From NCBI RefSeq assembly GCF_030814475.1, contig NZ_JAUSVF010000001.1:1261001-1325000 (forward strand): a stretch of DNA of 64,000 bases, given 5' to 3'. The DNA is from Pararhizobium capsulatum DSM 1112 (GTDB lineage: Bacteria; Pseudomonadota; Alphaproteobacteria; Rhizobiales; Rhizobiaceae). This document shows, piece by piece, positions 11,216 through 19,579 of the stretch. How positions within the stretch are numbered: the stretch's first letter is position 1; each line of letters starts with the position of its first letter. The translations under genes were made by a program, and so were the position numbers. Below the pieces are notes generated by a model. The model saw only the letters and a program-made list of their open reading frames with translations. It made no database searches and was not told the DNA's origin.

Positions 11216-11308
11216 TTGAAACAATCGCAGAATTTCCCGTTACAGAGTGATTGATTGTTGCTAATAACCTTCATAATTGGAGTAATCGACGAGAAATTGG
11301 AACAATCG
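11216..11308. promoter_or_regulatory. repeated Lrp/AsnC-type operator motifs
   Basis: Three direct copies of TTGRARYAATCG lie in the alr/lrp promoter region: TTGAAACAATCG (11216-11227), TTGGAGTAATCG (11277-11288) and TTGGAACAATCG (11297-11308). A related inverted copy, GATTGATTGTTG, is at 11250-11261. Copies two and three are 20 bases apart, about two helical turns, and copy three ends three bases before the regulator's start codon. This suggests cooperative binding and autoregulation (inference). Confidence 0.55.
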
Positions 11309-11311
11309 ATC

Positions 11312-11776
11312 ATGAGCGCACTCGACGCGATAGACCGCAATATCCTGAGGCTTCTCCGGGTCGATGCGCGCATGAGCAATGCGGCAATCGCTGTCGAAGT
11401 CGGCCTCTCACCGTCGGCGTGTCTGCGCCGGATAAAACTGATGGAAAATTCAGGCGTCATCCGCGGCTATACCGCGCTTATCGATGCGTCCGGTGCGGAT
11501 GCTACCATCGCCGTGATCATCAATATCACGCTGGAGCGGCAGACGGAGGAGAACCTGGATCGTTTCGAGGCGGCGGTGCGCAAGCATCCGGAAATCCGGG
11601 AATGTTTCCTGATGACGGGAGGATCCGATTACCTGCTGCGCGTGGAAGTCGCCACTGCCGGCGACTTCGAACGTATCCACAAGGAGATACTTTCGACCCT
11701 GCCAGGGGTCCTGCGAATTCATTCGAGTTTTTCGATCCGCAATGTCCTTGCGACCCGCGCGAAGGGACGGCGATAA
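11312..11776 (+). CDS. Lrp/AsnC-family regulator, probable regulator of alr-dadA
   Basis: This is a 154-residue Lrp/AsnC regulator of standard length. An N-terminal helix-turn-helix reads LDAIDRNILRLLRVDARMSN then IAVEVGLSPSACLRRIKLME (about 3-43), and the C-terminal RAM effector domain spans about 65-145 (ECFLMTGGSDYLLRVEV about 98-114). I prefer ATG 11312 (MSALDAIDRN), the usual family beginning; an open frame back to 11255 runs through the operator repeats. The divergent position next to alanine racemase and D-amino acid dehydrogenase matches the DadR/Lrp arrangement of other proteobacteria, so an alanine-responsive activator is likely. Confidence 0.88.
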   Translation: MSALDAIDRNILRLLRVDARMSNAAIAVEVGLSPSACLRRIKLMENSGVIRGYTALIDASGADATIAVIINITLERQTEENLDRFEAAVRKHPEIRECFLMTGGSDYLLRVEVATAGDFERIHKEILSTLPGVLRIHSSFSIRNVLATRAKGRR

Positions 11777-11779
11777 GGA

Positions 11780-11806
11780 GTAGGCCCGAAGATCATCCGG
11801 GCCTAC
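11780..11806. terminator. bidirectional terminator hairpin between lrp and the aminotransferase
   Basis: GTAGGCCCG (11780-11788) and CGGGCCTAC (11798-11806) form a perfect 9-base stem with a 9-base loop between the convergent stop codons at 11776 and 11817. No long T-tract is present on either side. Confidence 0.6.
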
Positions 11807-11816
11807 TGCCAAGAGG

Positions 11817-13148
11817 TCAGGCGGCGCGCTTCAGGGCGTCACCGAGGATCGAGACAATCGTGTCGATCTGCTCACGCTCGATGATGAGCGGCGGCGAAAG
11901 GGCGATGATGTCGCCGGTTACCCGGATCAGCAGGCCGTTCTGGAAGCAGTCGACGAACACGTCGTAGGCACGGGTGCCCGGTGCGCCGTCGCGAGGTGCG
12001 AGTTCGATTGCGCCGACAAGGCCGAGGTTGCGGATATCGACTACATTCGGCTGGCCCTTCAGCGAATGAAGCGCATCCTGCCAATAGTCGGCGAGCTCGG
12101 CAGCACGGGTAAGCAGACCCTCTTCCTGGTAGATTTCCAAGGTTGCGAGACCGGCAGCGCAAGCGACCGGGTGTCCGGAATAGGTATAGCCGTGGAACAG
12201 TTCGATGACGTTTTCCGAGCCGACCATCAGGCCGTCATGGACCTTGCGGCTGGCAAAGACGGCGCCCATCGGGATCGCGCCGTTGGTGATGCCCTTGGCA
12301 GTGGTGACGAGGTCAGGCACCACGCCGAAATAGTCTACGGCAAAGGGCGTTCCCAGTCGCCCGAAGCCGGTGATGACTTCATCGAAGATCAGCAGGATGC
12401 CATGCTTGTCAGCCGTGGCGCGCAGCTTTTCGAGATAGCCCTTGGGCGGAAGAATGACACCGGCGGAACCGGACATCGGCTCGACGATGACGGCGGCAAT
12501 GGTTTCTGCGCCATGCAGCTGCACCAGACGCTCCAGATCATCCGCGAGTTCCACCCCATGGGCAGGCAGACCCTTGGAGAAGGCGTTCCGCTCGATATCG
12601 AGGGTATGGCGCATGTGGTCGGCAGGGATTTGCGGGAAGACGCGGCGATTGTTGACGAGACCGCCGACCGAGATGCCGCCGAAGCCGACCCCATGGTAGC
12701 CCTTTTCCCGTCCGATGATCCGTGTGCGCGTACCCTGTCCGATTGCACGCTGATAGGCGATGGCAATTTTCAGCGCCGTGTCGACCGATTCCGATCCCGA
12801 TCCGGTGAAGAACACCCGGTCCAGCTTGGCCGAAGCACCACCCGGTGCGTTCGCGGCCAGCTTTGCGGCAAAATCGAAGGCGAGCGGATGTCCCATCTGG
12901 AAGGTGGGCGCAAAGTCCAAGGTGGCAAGCTGTCGCTCCACGGCCTGGGTGATCCGCTTGCGGCCGTGGCCGGCGTTGCAGCACCAGAGACCCGCGGTAC
13001 CGTCGAGAACCTTCTTGCCATCAACGTCCGTGTAGAACATCCCCTCGGCGCTGGCCAGCAGACGCGGTGCGCCCTTGAACTGTCGGTTCGCCGTAAACGG
13101 CATCCAGAAATTGTCCAGTACCGGAGCGTTTGTCGTCATCTGATCCAT
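11817..13148 (-). CDS. class III omega-amino acid:pyruvate aminotransferase
   Basis: A 443-residue PLP-dependent class III aminotransferase of the beta-alanine/omega-amino acid:pyruvate type. It moves the amino group from an omega-amino acid or amine to pyruvate, giving alanine. Evidence: N-terminus NFWMPFTANRQFKGAPRLL (about 13-31), DGTAGLWCCNAGHGRKRI (about 48-65), LIFDEVITGFGRLG (about 250-263) and the Schiff-base Lys in LVTTAKGITNGAIPMGAV (about 276-293). AAAGGAGGGC lies just upstream of ATG 13148. The alanine it forms could pass to the neighbouring alr-dadA pair (inference). The exact substrate (beta-alanine, taurine, putrescine) cannot be read from sequence. Confidence 0.9.
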   Translation of the reverse strand: MDQMTTNAPVLDNFWMPFTANRQFKGAPRLLASAEGMFYTDVDGKKVLDGTAGLWCCNAGHGRKRITQAVERQLATLDFAPTFQMGHPLAFDFAAKLAANAPGGASAKLDRVFFTGSGSESVDTALKIAIAYQRAIGQGTRTRIIGREKGYHGVGFGGISVGGLVNNRRVFPQIPADHMRHTLDIERNAFSKGLPAHGVELADDLERLVQLHGAETIAAVIVEPMSGSAGVILPPKGYLEKLRATADKHGILLIFDEVITGFGRLGTPFAVDYFGVVPDLVTTAKGITNGAIPMGAVFASRKVHDGLMVGSENVIELFHGYTYSGHPVACAAGLATLEIYQEEGLLTRAAELADYWQDALHSLKGQPNVVDIRNLGLVGAIELAPRDGAPGTRAYDVFVDCFQNGLLIRVTGDIIALSPPLIIEREQIDTIVSILGDALKRAA

Positions 13149-13290
13149 ATTGCCCTCCTTTGGGTCGAAAGGAGATGGCCGATTTCACTCTGTCAAACAA
13201 CTCCTTTTCTTTGCACACATAAATGATTGAAATTTAACGTCGTAAGTTGATATGTTTTAGCTATTCTGGACAACATGAACAGGCTTCATC

Positions 13291-13839
13291 ATGTCAGTCG
13301 ATATCGGCAATCGCCTCCGCTATCTGCGGATTGCGCATAACCTGTCCCAAAGGGAGCTTGCCAAGCGAACCGGCGTGCCCAATTCGACCATATCGCTTAT
13401 CGAATCGAACGCTTCGAACCCTTCGGTCGGGGCGCTCAAGAGAATTCTGGACGGGATCCCCATCGGGCTGGCCGAGTTCTTCGCCTTCGAGCCTGATCGT
13501 CCGCGAAAGGCTTTCTATGCCTCCGAGGAACTGGTGGAAATCGGCAAGGGCGCGATTTCCTACAGGCAGGTGGGGGACAATCTGTTCGGGCGCAGCCTGC
13601 AAATTCTCAAGGAGTGTTATCAGCCGGGCGCCGATACGGGAAAGATCCCCCTTGTGCATGACGGAGAAGAAGGCGGGATCGTGCTTTCCGGTCGGCTAGA
13701 GGTAACGGTCGAAGACGAACGGCGCATCCTGGGGCCGGGTGATGCCTACTATTTCGAAAGCCGCCGTCCCCATCGTTTCCGTTGTGTCGGCCCGGTGCCG
13801 TGCGAAGTGATCAGCGCCTGCACGCCACCGACCTTTTAG
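13291..13839 (+). CDS. XRE-family regulator with C-terminal cupin domain
   Basis: This 182-residue protein has an N-terminal XRE helix-turn-helix (about 5-62, with LRIAHNLSQRELAKRTGVPN) and a C-terminal cupin sensor domain (about 105-178, containing EEGGIVLSGRLEVTVED and LGPGDAYYFESRRPHRF). Regulators of this layout (PuuR-like) often control amine or amino acid degradation. It is divergent from the aminotransferase gene, which is its likely target. The 142-base gap between them is AT-rich compared with the genes and probably holds both promoters, but I could not single out an operator. Confidence 0.88.
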   Translation: MSVDIGNRLRYLRIAHNLSQRELAKRTGVPNSTISLIESNASNPSVGALKRILDGIPIGLAEFFAFEPDRPRKAFYASEELVEIGKGAISYRQVGDNLFGRSLQILKECYQPGADTGKIPLVHDGEEGGIVLSGRLEVTVEDERRILGPGDAYYFESRRPHRFRCVGPVPCEVISACTPPTF

Positions 13840-13890
13840 GAAGGGGCTTCCCCCCTAGGTTGCCTGCCGATGTCGATCGCAATCATCAGG

Positions 13891-13922
13891 TGCCCGGTTT
13901 GCTCAGACCGGGCATCCTTTTT
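13891..13922 (+). terminator. Rho-independent terminator after the XRE-cupin gene
   Basis: TGCCCGGT (13891-13898) and ACCGGGCA (13907-13914) form a perfect 8-base stem with an 8-base loop, followed by TCCTTTTT. The loop contains the stop codon of the convergent RraA-like gene. Confidence 0.75.
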
Positions 13923-14616
13923 GTCGCAGCAGGCCATTGAAGCGCTCCCAGTCGGGCTGGCCGGTCCTGTTCTTCTCGTTGATCACGCGCTCGCGCTCGG
14001 CATGGGCGCGGCATTTGACCAGCAGCGTCTCTGCATCGGCCGCAGGCACGGAAACCACGCCATCGACATCGCAGAGGATCAGGTCGCCCGGCATCACTGA
14101 CAGACCGGCGCAGGCGATCGGCACGTTCAGTTCACCCGGACCGTCCTTGCTCGGACCGCGATGGATGTTGCCACGGGCAAAAGCGCCGACGCCGCCTTCC
14201 TTCCATTCCGCAACGTCGCGCAGGGCGCCGTCGAGAACGAAGGCGCGGATGCCACGGGCAAGCGCGCTGGTGCGCATCAGGCCGCCGATGACGGCTGTGG
14301 ACAGATCGCCGCCGCCGTCGATGACGATGATGTCGCCCGGCTCGGCCGTCATGATTGCCAGATGGATCATGAGGTTGTCGCCGGGGCGGATGCGCACGGT
14401 CACCGCCGGCCCGCAGATCGTCTCGCTCTGGTCACCGTGATAGGCGATGAGGCCCCGTGCGCCGGTGTGGCGGCCCATGCTGTCGCTGGCGTGTGGAACG
14501 GGGACGTTGCGGAAGCCGTCGATCAGGTCCCTGGACAGGGTGGAGACACGCGGGTTGACCGTGAAGCCGGTCGGCCATGCGGCCTTGATGTCATGTGCTG
14601 AAACTGGAGTGTTCAT
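13903..14616 (-). CDS. RraA-like / 4-hydroxy-4-methyl-2-oxoglutarate aldolase family protein
   Basis: A 237-residue member of the RraA fold family, which includes divalent-metal-dependent pyruvate aldolases (HMG/CHA aldolase, oxaloacetate decarboxylase) and RNase E inhibitors. The family core is clear: GPAVTVRIRPGDN (about 68-80), a glycine-rich IVIDGGGDLSTAVIGGLM (about 96-113) and GIRAFVLDGALRDVAEW (about 121-137). The last carries the conserved Arg-Asp pair used for pyruvate and metal binding in the aldolases. It is longer than E. coli RraA (161 residues), which together with the dehydrogenase four bases upstream points to a catabolic lyase rather than an RNase regulator. The substrate is unknown. 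Confidence 0.82.
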   Translation of the reverse strand: MNTPVSAHDIKAAWPTGFTVNPRVSTLSRDLIDGFRNVPVPHASDSMGRHTGARGLIAYHGDQSETICGPAVTVRIRPGDNLMIHLAIMTAEPGDIIVIDGGGDLSTAVIGGLMRTSALARGIRAFVLDGALRDVAEWKEGGVGAFARGNIHRGPSKDGPGELNVPIACAGLSVMPGDLILCDVDGVVSVPAADAETLLVKCRAHAERERVINEKNRTGQPDWERFNGLLRQKGCPV

Positions 14617-14620
14617 CGTC

Positions 14621-15610
14621 TTACTTTGCTCCGATGGTGCGCCGTTCGAGAACGGCAGGATTGACGAGCAGCCGGCGGTCCACCTTGCCGTCGATCAGCG
14701 CATCCAGCACGTTTTGCGCGGCGCTGATGGCGACGTTGTCGAGGGCGGCATCCGTGCTGCCGCCCATATGCGGCGTCATCACGATCGTCGGGATCGACAG
14801 GAAGGGGTGGTCCGCGGACAAGGGTTCGTCGGCGAAGGTATCGAGGCCGGCGCCGGCCAGGTGCCCAGCGGAAACCGATTGCGCCAGCGCCATCTCGTCG
14901 ATCAGCCCGCCCCGGGCGGTGTTGATGAGAATGGCGCTCTTCTTCATCGCCGCGAGCTGGGGTGCGGCAACCATGTTGCGCGTCTCCGGCGTCAGCGGGC
15001 AATGCAGCGAGACCAGATCGCTCCGCTCGAGAAGCTCATTCAACGTGTCTACCCAGGTGACGTCGTGAGCGCTGCGGTCGCGGACATGCGGGTCGAAGGC
15101 AAGGATGGTCATGCCCATGGCCTTGAGCATCGCCGCAACGCGCTGGCCGATGGCGCCGTAGGCGACGATGCCGACGGTGCGCCCGGAAAGCTGGATGCCA
15201 GAGCGGGAGCGATCCCAGTCATTGGCCCGGATCCGGGCATCGAGATGGGAAATCTTGCGAGCGACGGCGAGCGCCAGACCGACGGTGAGTTCGGCCACGG
15301 ACTGGCCGTTGGCGCCATTGGCGATCAGCACGGGAATGCCGCGCTCGGTAGCACTGTCGAGATCTACATTGTTGTAGCCCACGCCATGGCGGGAAATGAC
15401 GCGCAGCGCCGGGGCATGCTCGATAAGATCGCGCGACAGGGCAAGCGTGCGGGAAATGACAGCGTCATAGGGTGTGCCGCGCAACGCGTCCGCAAGCTCC
15501 GCATCCGTACCCTTGGGCAGGAAGGAGACGGAGCAGCCCGCTCTCTCGAGCAGGGCAACGCCCGGCGCAGCCAGCGTGTTTGCCGTCATCAATACCTTCA
15601 GGCCCATCAC
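14621..15610 (-). CDS. D-isomer-specific 2-hydroxyacid dehydrogenase (first of two)
   Basis: A 329-residue NAD-dependent 2-hydroxyacid dehydrogenase of the SerA/GyaR superfamily. The Rossmann motif reads VGIVAYGAIGQRVA (about 147-160); the usual first Gly of GxGxxG is replaced by Ala-Tyr. The catalytic triad is present: Arg in INTARGGLID (about 229-238), Glu in DTFADEPLS (about 258-266) and His in TPHMGGST (about 280-287). It is transcribed ahead of the RraA-like gene with a four-base gap, so the two form an operon. It is divergent from a LysR regulator at 15703. A second enzyme of this family is encoded at 21904 in the neighbouring operon. Confidence 0.88.
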   Translation of the reverse strand: MMGLKVLMTANTLAAPGVALLERAGCSVSFLPKGTDAELADALRGTPYDAVISRTLALSRDLIEHAPALRVISRHGVGYNNVDLDSATERGIPVLIANGANGQSVAELTVGLALAVARKISHLDARIRANDWDRSRSGIQLSGRTVGIVAYGAIGQRVAAMLKAMGMTILAFDPHVRDRSAHDVTWVDTLNELLERSDLVSLHCPLTPETRNMVAAPQLAAMKKSAILINTARGGLIDEMALAQSVSAGHLAGAGLDTFADEPLSADHPFLSIPTIVMTPHMGGSTDAALDNVAISAAQNVLDALIDGKVDRRLLVNPAVLERRTIGAK

Positions 15611-15663
15611 ATCCTCCCATTCACGACTGTGCTTCTATTGACACCGGCCATTACCGCTGGTCA

Positions 15664-15684
15664 AATTCATAAAATTCCTGAATT
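15664..15684. promoter_or_regulatory. candidate LysR-type operator
   Basis: AATTCA (15664-15669) and TGAATT (15679-15684) form a perfect 6-base inverted repeat with a 9-base spacer, and contain the T-N11-A pattern of LysR-type regulator boxes. It lies between the divergent dehydrogenase and LysR genes, 19 bases before the LysR start. Confidence 0.55.
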
Positions 15685-15702
15685 GATAGCTGCGAGGAAT
15701 AT

Positions 15703-16620
15703 ATGGAACTGCGGGACCTGCAATATTTCGAGGTCATCGCCACGACGGGCCATATCGGGCGTGCGGCGGAAAAGCTGGGGCGGACGCAGCCGGCCTTGAG
15801 CAAATCCGTGCGCCGTATCGAAACCGAGATCGGCACCCGTCTGCTGATGAAGTCGGGCAGGGGCGTGCAGCTGACGACGGCGGGGCGCGTGATGCTGGAG
15901 CGGGCGCGCAGCCTGCGTATGTCGGTCGAGCAGAACCTTCGCGAGATGGCGGATATCGCCAAGGGCGCCATCGGCAATATTCGCGTGGGATCCGGCGCAA
16001 CGACCGCGGAATACCTGCTGCCGCAGGTCTGCAGCCGGTTGCTGACGGAATCGCCCGGTATCCGTTTCGACATCTCCATCGGCATGAATGACGTGCTGCG
16101 TGCGATGTTGAACGATGGCAAGGTCGATGTGATCGTCGGGCCACTCGCCAAGGGCGACGAAGAGACCTATACGGTTAATAGCGTAGGCGACGATTTTGTC
16201 GTGGTGGCCGCGGCGCGGGGCCATGCCTTGACCCGTGGACCGGTGACCATTGCCGACCTGCAGGATTATGGATGGGTGCTGCCGGCGCGGTCGGTGGTGA
16301 CGCGGCAATGGATCGATGCGGCCTTTGCGTCACGGGACCTGAGCGAGCCACGTGTCGATATCCAGACCAACAATATCTCGCTGTCGCCGCGCCTGATCGC
16401 GCCGACCGATCTTTTGACCTTCATCTCGCGCCGTAATCTCGGCCGCGGCCGCGTCGGTGAACCTCTGGTCGAAATCCGTCTGGCGGAAACGACCATGCAG
16501 CGCGAGGTCGCCGTGGTGCATCTGAAGTCGAGCTATGTTTCTCCCGTCGTGGAGCGCTTCATCGCTGTTCTCAAGGACGAGGCCGGCCCTGCGTTTGCGG
16601 ACGTGCCGGCCAGCGAGTGA
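15703..16620 (+). CDS. LysR-family regulator (first)
   Basis: A 305-residue LysR regulator. The N-terminal helix-turn-helix begins MELRDLQYFEVIATTGHIGR and continues AAEKLGRTQPALSKSVRRIE (about 1-42). The periplasmic-binding-protein-like effector domain follows from about residue 90 (GNIRVGSGATTAEYLLPQV). It is divergent from the hydroxyacid dehydrogenase/RraA operon and abuts the second LysR gene tail to tail (stop at 16620, next gene ends 16621). The likely target is the divergent operon. Confidence 0.88.
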   Translation: MELRDLQYFEVIATTGHIGRAAEKLGRTQPALSKSVRRIETEIGTRLLMKSGRGVQLTTAGRVMLERARSLRMSVEQNLREMADIAKGAIGNIRVGSGATTAEYLLPQVCSRLLTESPGIRFDISIGMNDVLRAMLNDGKVDVIVGPLAKGDEETYTVNSVGDDFVVVAAARGHALTRGPVTIADLQDYGWVLPARSVVTRQWIDAAFASRDLSEPRVDIQTNNISLSPRLIAPTDLLTFISRRNLGRGRVGEPLVEIRLAETTMQREVAVVHLKSSYVSPVVERFIAVLKDEAGPAFADVPASE

Positions 16621-17511
16621 CTATTCGATCTCGGAGGTTGCTTGGAAGATCCGGTCGACAAGCACCTGGCTTGCCGTCGGGATATAACCGCCCTTGCGGG
16701 TGAAGATCCCGAAATGCCGTTCCCACGTGATCTCCGGAAAAGGCAATTCAACGAGGTTCTCTCCGCCATTGGTGCGCGTCAAGTTCTGGCGTGATGTGAA
16801 GCTCAGGAGTTCGGTGCGCGCAATCAGCTTCGGCATCAGCGGCAGCGAGCTGATCTCCACCTGTACCTGCGGCGGCGGCAGCGCCAGCCGCTCGAAGGCG
16901 CGCTCCAGCCAGACGCGCAGGCCGACGCTCGATTGCGGCAATATCCACTTGAACTGCTTCAACTCATCGAGCGCGACCGCTCGCCCGGCGAGCGGATGGT
17001 CGCGGCTCGCGACTATGACCACCTGGTCCTTCATGATCGGCAGGCAATCGAACTCGTCGCTCTCGTAAACGGGACTGATGACGACATCGAGTTCGTCGCG
17101 CCGCAGATTGTCCAGCAGGAAATCGGTCATGCCGATCGTCAGCTTCAGCGTCACATCGGGGCGGGTGCGCGTCAGGTTCTGCAGGATATCCGGCATCAGG
17201 AACTCGGTGATGGTCGCGACGACGCCTAGCCGCGCATGGCCGCGCGAACCGTTGACGTAGTCATGAATTTCGCGCTGCGTTTCGTCGATCGACTGGATGA
17301 TGTGCTTGGCGCGGCGGATCAGCACATTGCCGACTGACGTCGGAACGATGAGCCGGCCCTTTCGCTGGAAAAGCTTGGTGCTGGCCTCTTCCTCCATGCG
17401 CATGATGCATTTCGTCAACGCCGGCTGAGTGATGTTCATGCGGGCCGAAGCAAGCCTAAGATTGCCGCATTCGCTGATGGCGACAAGGTATCGAAGATCC
17501 CGCTCGTTCAT
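16621..17511 (-). CDS. LysR-family regulator (second)
   Basis: A 296-residue LysR regulator with N-terminal MNERDLRYLVAISECGNLRL then SARMNITQPALTKCIMRMEE (about 1-42) and an effector domain from about residue 90 (ARLGVVATITEFLMPDI). It resembles the first LysR protein in the effector region, for example the TEFLMPDI/AEYLLPQV and LPQSSVGLRVWLERAFE/LPARSVVTRQWIDAAFA stretches, so the two may be an old duplication. It is divergent from the ABC transporter operon starting at 17715. The 203-base gap (17512-17714) should hold both promoters; I saw no clear palindrome there. Confidence 0.88.
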   Translation of the reverse strand: MNERDLRYLVAISECGNLRLASARMNITQPALTKCIMRMEEEASTKLFQRKGRLIVPTSVGNVLIRRAKHIIQSIDETQREIHDYVNGSRGHARLGVVATITEFLMPDILQNLTRTRPDVTLKLTIGMTDFLLDNLRRDELDVVISPVYESDEFDCLPIMKDQVVIVASRDHPLAGRAVALDELKQFKWILPQSSVGLRVWLERAFERLALPPPQVQVEISSLPLMPKLIARTELLSFTSRQNLTRTNGGENLVELPFPEITWERHFGIFTRKGGYIPTASQVLVDRIFQATSEIE

Positions 17512-17714
17512 TCAATACATTCCCTTTGGTTATCGAATTTGGAATATTATCCATTGGACTTCATCGATAGCTCCGCGATACTCCGACTACAGTGAGATTT
17601 CAAGCGAAGAGCCAAGATCGCCGGGGCAGGATGTCCTTGAGGTCGCCTGACGAGGAGTTCGGGCAGGTCTAGCAAGACACTCGCACCTGTTCAGGCAAAG
17701 GGTTGGAGGACCAC

Positions 17715-18719
17715 ATGAACGCTTTCAAGAAATTTCTCGTTTCCACGGCCGTGGCCGTCTCGGTTTCGGTCGGCCTTGGCGGGTTGGCGCAGGCCGCCGA
17801 ACTTCGCATCGCCGGCGGTGTCGGCATCCTGTTTGCGCCGATCCATGTGATGAAGCAGGCCCAGCTTCTCGAAAAGCACGCCAAGGAAATGGGGCAGGAT
17901 CTCACGCTTGAGATGCTGAGCTTCCCGAGCGGCAGCGCCGTCACCGATGCGCTGCTCTCCGGCAATGTCGATGTCGTGGCGGCCGGCCTTTCCAATGCCC
18001 TGCTTTTGTGGTCGCGCACCAATGGCGACGTCAAGGCTGTGGCTGCCGTCAGCGGCACCAAGAGCGTGCTCGTCAGCAAGGACCCTGACGTCAAGACGCT
18101 GAAGGATTTCAAGGAAACCAGTCGTATTTCAGTGAGCTCACTCAAGGTTTCCAACCAGGCGATCTACCTGCAGATGGCACTCGACAAGGAATTCGGCGAC
18201 GCGACGAAGTTCGATCCGATGATGGTGCAGCTGGGCTTTGCCGATGGCGTGCAGTCGATGATGAACCCGCAGGGGCCGACCGATGCCATATTTGCCGGCC
18301 CGCCCTATTACCAGAAGCTTCTGAAGGAGCCGAACATGCATGCGGTCCTGACGACGCTGGATGTGGCGGGACCCACGACCAACCTGCTCGCCTTTACCAC
18401 GACCGCCTATCACGACGGCAATCCGGAGGCGATCAAGGTCTTCCTTGCGGCCCTCAAGGAAGCGCAGGAGTTGATCAACCGGGAGCCGAAGAAGGCAGCC
18501 GAACTCTATCTCGCTTCGACCAAGGAAAAGTTCACCGTCGACGAACTCGCGGCCATGTTTGCGGAAGAGGGCAATGTCTTCCAGTCCATGCCGCTCGGCG
18601 TACACCAGACGGCCGCGTTCATGGCGAAGATCGGTTTGATCAAGGATAGCCCGGCGAGCTGGCGCGACTTCTTCTTCGCGGATCTGCAGTCGACCGAAGG
18701 CGCTGCCGCCGCGAACTGA
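17715..18719 (+). CDS. ABC transporter substrate-binding protein, NitT/TauT (NMT1/SsuA-like) family
   Basis: A 334-residue periplasmic binding protein. A Sec signal peptide (MNAFKKFLVSTAVAVSVSVG, cleavage probably after LAQAA, about residue 25) is followed by ELRIAGGVGILFAPIHVMKQ, the start of an NMT1/SsuA-like fold. ATG 17715 has GGAGG (17705-17709). It is the first gene of an operon with an ATPase, a permease, an unrecognised protein, a PCC-domain protein and a dehydrogenase. Members of this family bind nitrate, sulfonates, pyrimidine precursors, aromatic acids and others, so the ligand is not deducible. The associated dehydrogenase suggests a hydroxy- or oxo-acid precursor (inference). Confidence 0.88.
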   Translation: MNAFKKFLVSTAVAVSVSVGLGGLAQAAELRIAGGVGILFAPIHVMKQAQLLEKHAKEMGQDLTLEMLSFPSGSAVTDALLSGNVDVVAAGLSNALLLWSRTNGDVKAVAAVSGTKSVLVSKDPDVKTLKDFKETSRISVSSLKVSNQAIYLQMALDKEFGDATKFDPMMVQLGFADGVQSMMNPQGPTDAIFAGPPYYQKLLKEPNMHAVLTTLDVAGPTTNLLAFTTTAYHDGNPEAIKVFLAALKEAQELINREPKKAAELYLASTKEKFTVDELAAMFAEEGNVFQSMPLGVHQTAAFMAKIGLIKDSPASWRDFFFADLQSTEGAAAAN

Positions 18720-18754
18720 GCGCTGCCCAAGAATGAGGAGGTTACCATGAAGTC

Positions 18755-19579
18755 ATGTTGTCATCGCCAAGGGTTCTGGTGGACGATGTCGCGAAAGCCG
18801 AGCCTATTCTCGACATTTCCGATGTCACCCTGCAGTACACCGCCGGCCACCTGTCGATCCTTGCGACCTACAAGGTGAGCGCCCAGGTGTTCGAGGCCGA
18901 TCGCTTCGTCCTTCTTGGCCCCTCCGGTTGCGGCAAGTCGACACTGCTGAAGGCCATCGGCGGTTTTCACAAACCGAGCGAAGGCGAGATCAGGCTCCGG
19001 GGTCGAAAGGTCTCAAACCCCGGACCGGATCGTATGATGGTGTTCCAGGAGTTCGACCAGCTCCTGCCCTGGAAGACCGTCGTCCAGAACGTGATGTTCC
19101 CGCTGATCGAATCCGGCAAGGTAAAGAACCGCAAGGAAGCCGAGCAGCGCGCCCGGCACTATCTCGACAAGGTCAATCTCACCAAGTTTGCGGACAACTA
19201 TCCGCACATGCTGTCGGGTGGCATGAAGCAGCGGGTGGCGATTGCCCGCGGCATGGCTATGGAGCCGGACATTCTCTTGATGGACGAGCCCTTCGCCGCC
19301 CTCGACGCGCTCACCCGCGTCAAGATGCAGGACGAATTGCTGGAACTTTGGGATGACACGCATTTCACCGTGCTCTTCGTCACCCATTCCATCGCCGAGG
19401 CCGTCAAGATCGGCAACCGCATCCTGCTTCTGTCGCCCCATCCGGGCCAGGTGAAGGCCGAACTCAACGGTCTCTGCCGCGAGGAGGCCGTGGGGCCGAA
19501 AGGCCGGGCATTGGAACAGGAAATCCACGACATGCTGTTTGCCGAGAAAGCCGGCGCGGAGGTTCAACATCATGGCTGA
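18755..19579 (+). CDS. ABC transporter ATP-binding protein, NitT/TauT (SsuB-like) family
   Basis: A 274-residue ATPase with Walker A GPSGCGKST (about 52-60), signature LSGGMKQRVAIARG (about 151-164), Walker B ILLMDEPFAALDA (about 171-183) and the H-loop in VLFVTHSIAEA. The start is uncertain. The strong AGGAGG (18736-18741) is ideally spaced for ATG 18747, but that frame encodes only 43 residues and stops at 18878. ATG 18755, used here, is 13 bases from the ribosome site. A GTG at 18779 is another option. Either initiation is re-set after a leader ORF or a small indel has moved the start. The rest of the protein is intact. Confidence 0.87.
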   Translation: MLSSPRVLVDDVAKAEPILDISDVTLQYTAGHLSILATYKVSAQVFEADRFVLLGPSGCGKSTLLKAIGGFHKPSEGEIRLRGRKVSNPGPDRMMVFQEFDQLLPWKTVVQNVMFPLIESGKVKNRKEAEQRARHYLDKVNLTKFADNYPHMLSGGMKQRVAIARGMAMEPDILLMDEPFAALDALTRVKMQDELLELWDDTHFTVLFVTHSIAEAVKIGNRILLLSPHPGQVKAELNGLCREEAVGPKGRALEQEIHDMLFAEKAGAEVQHHG

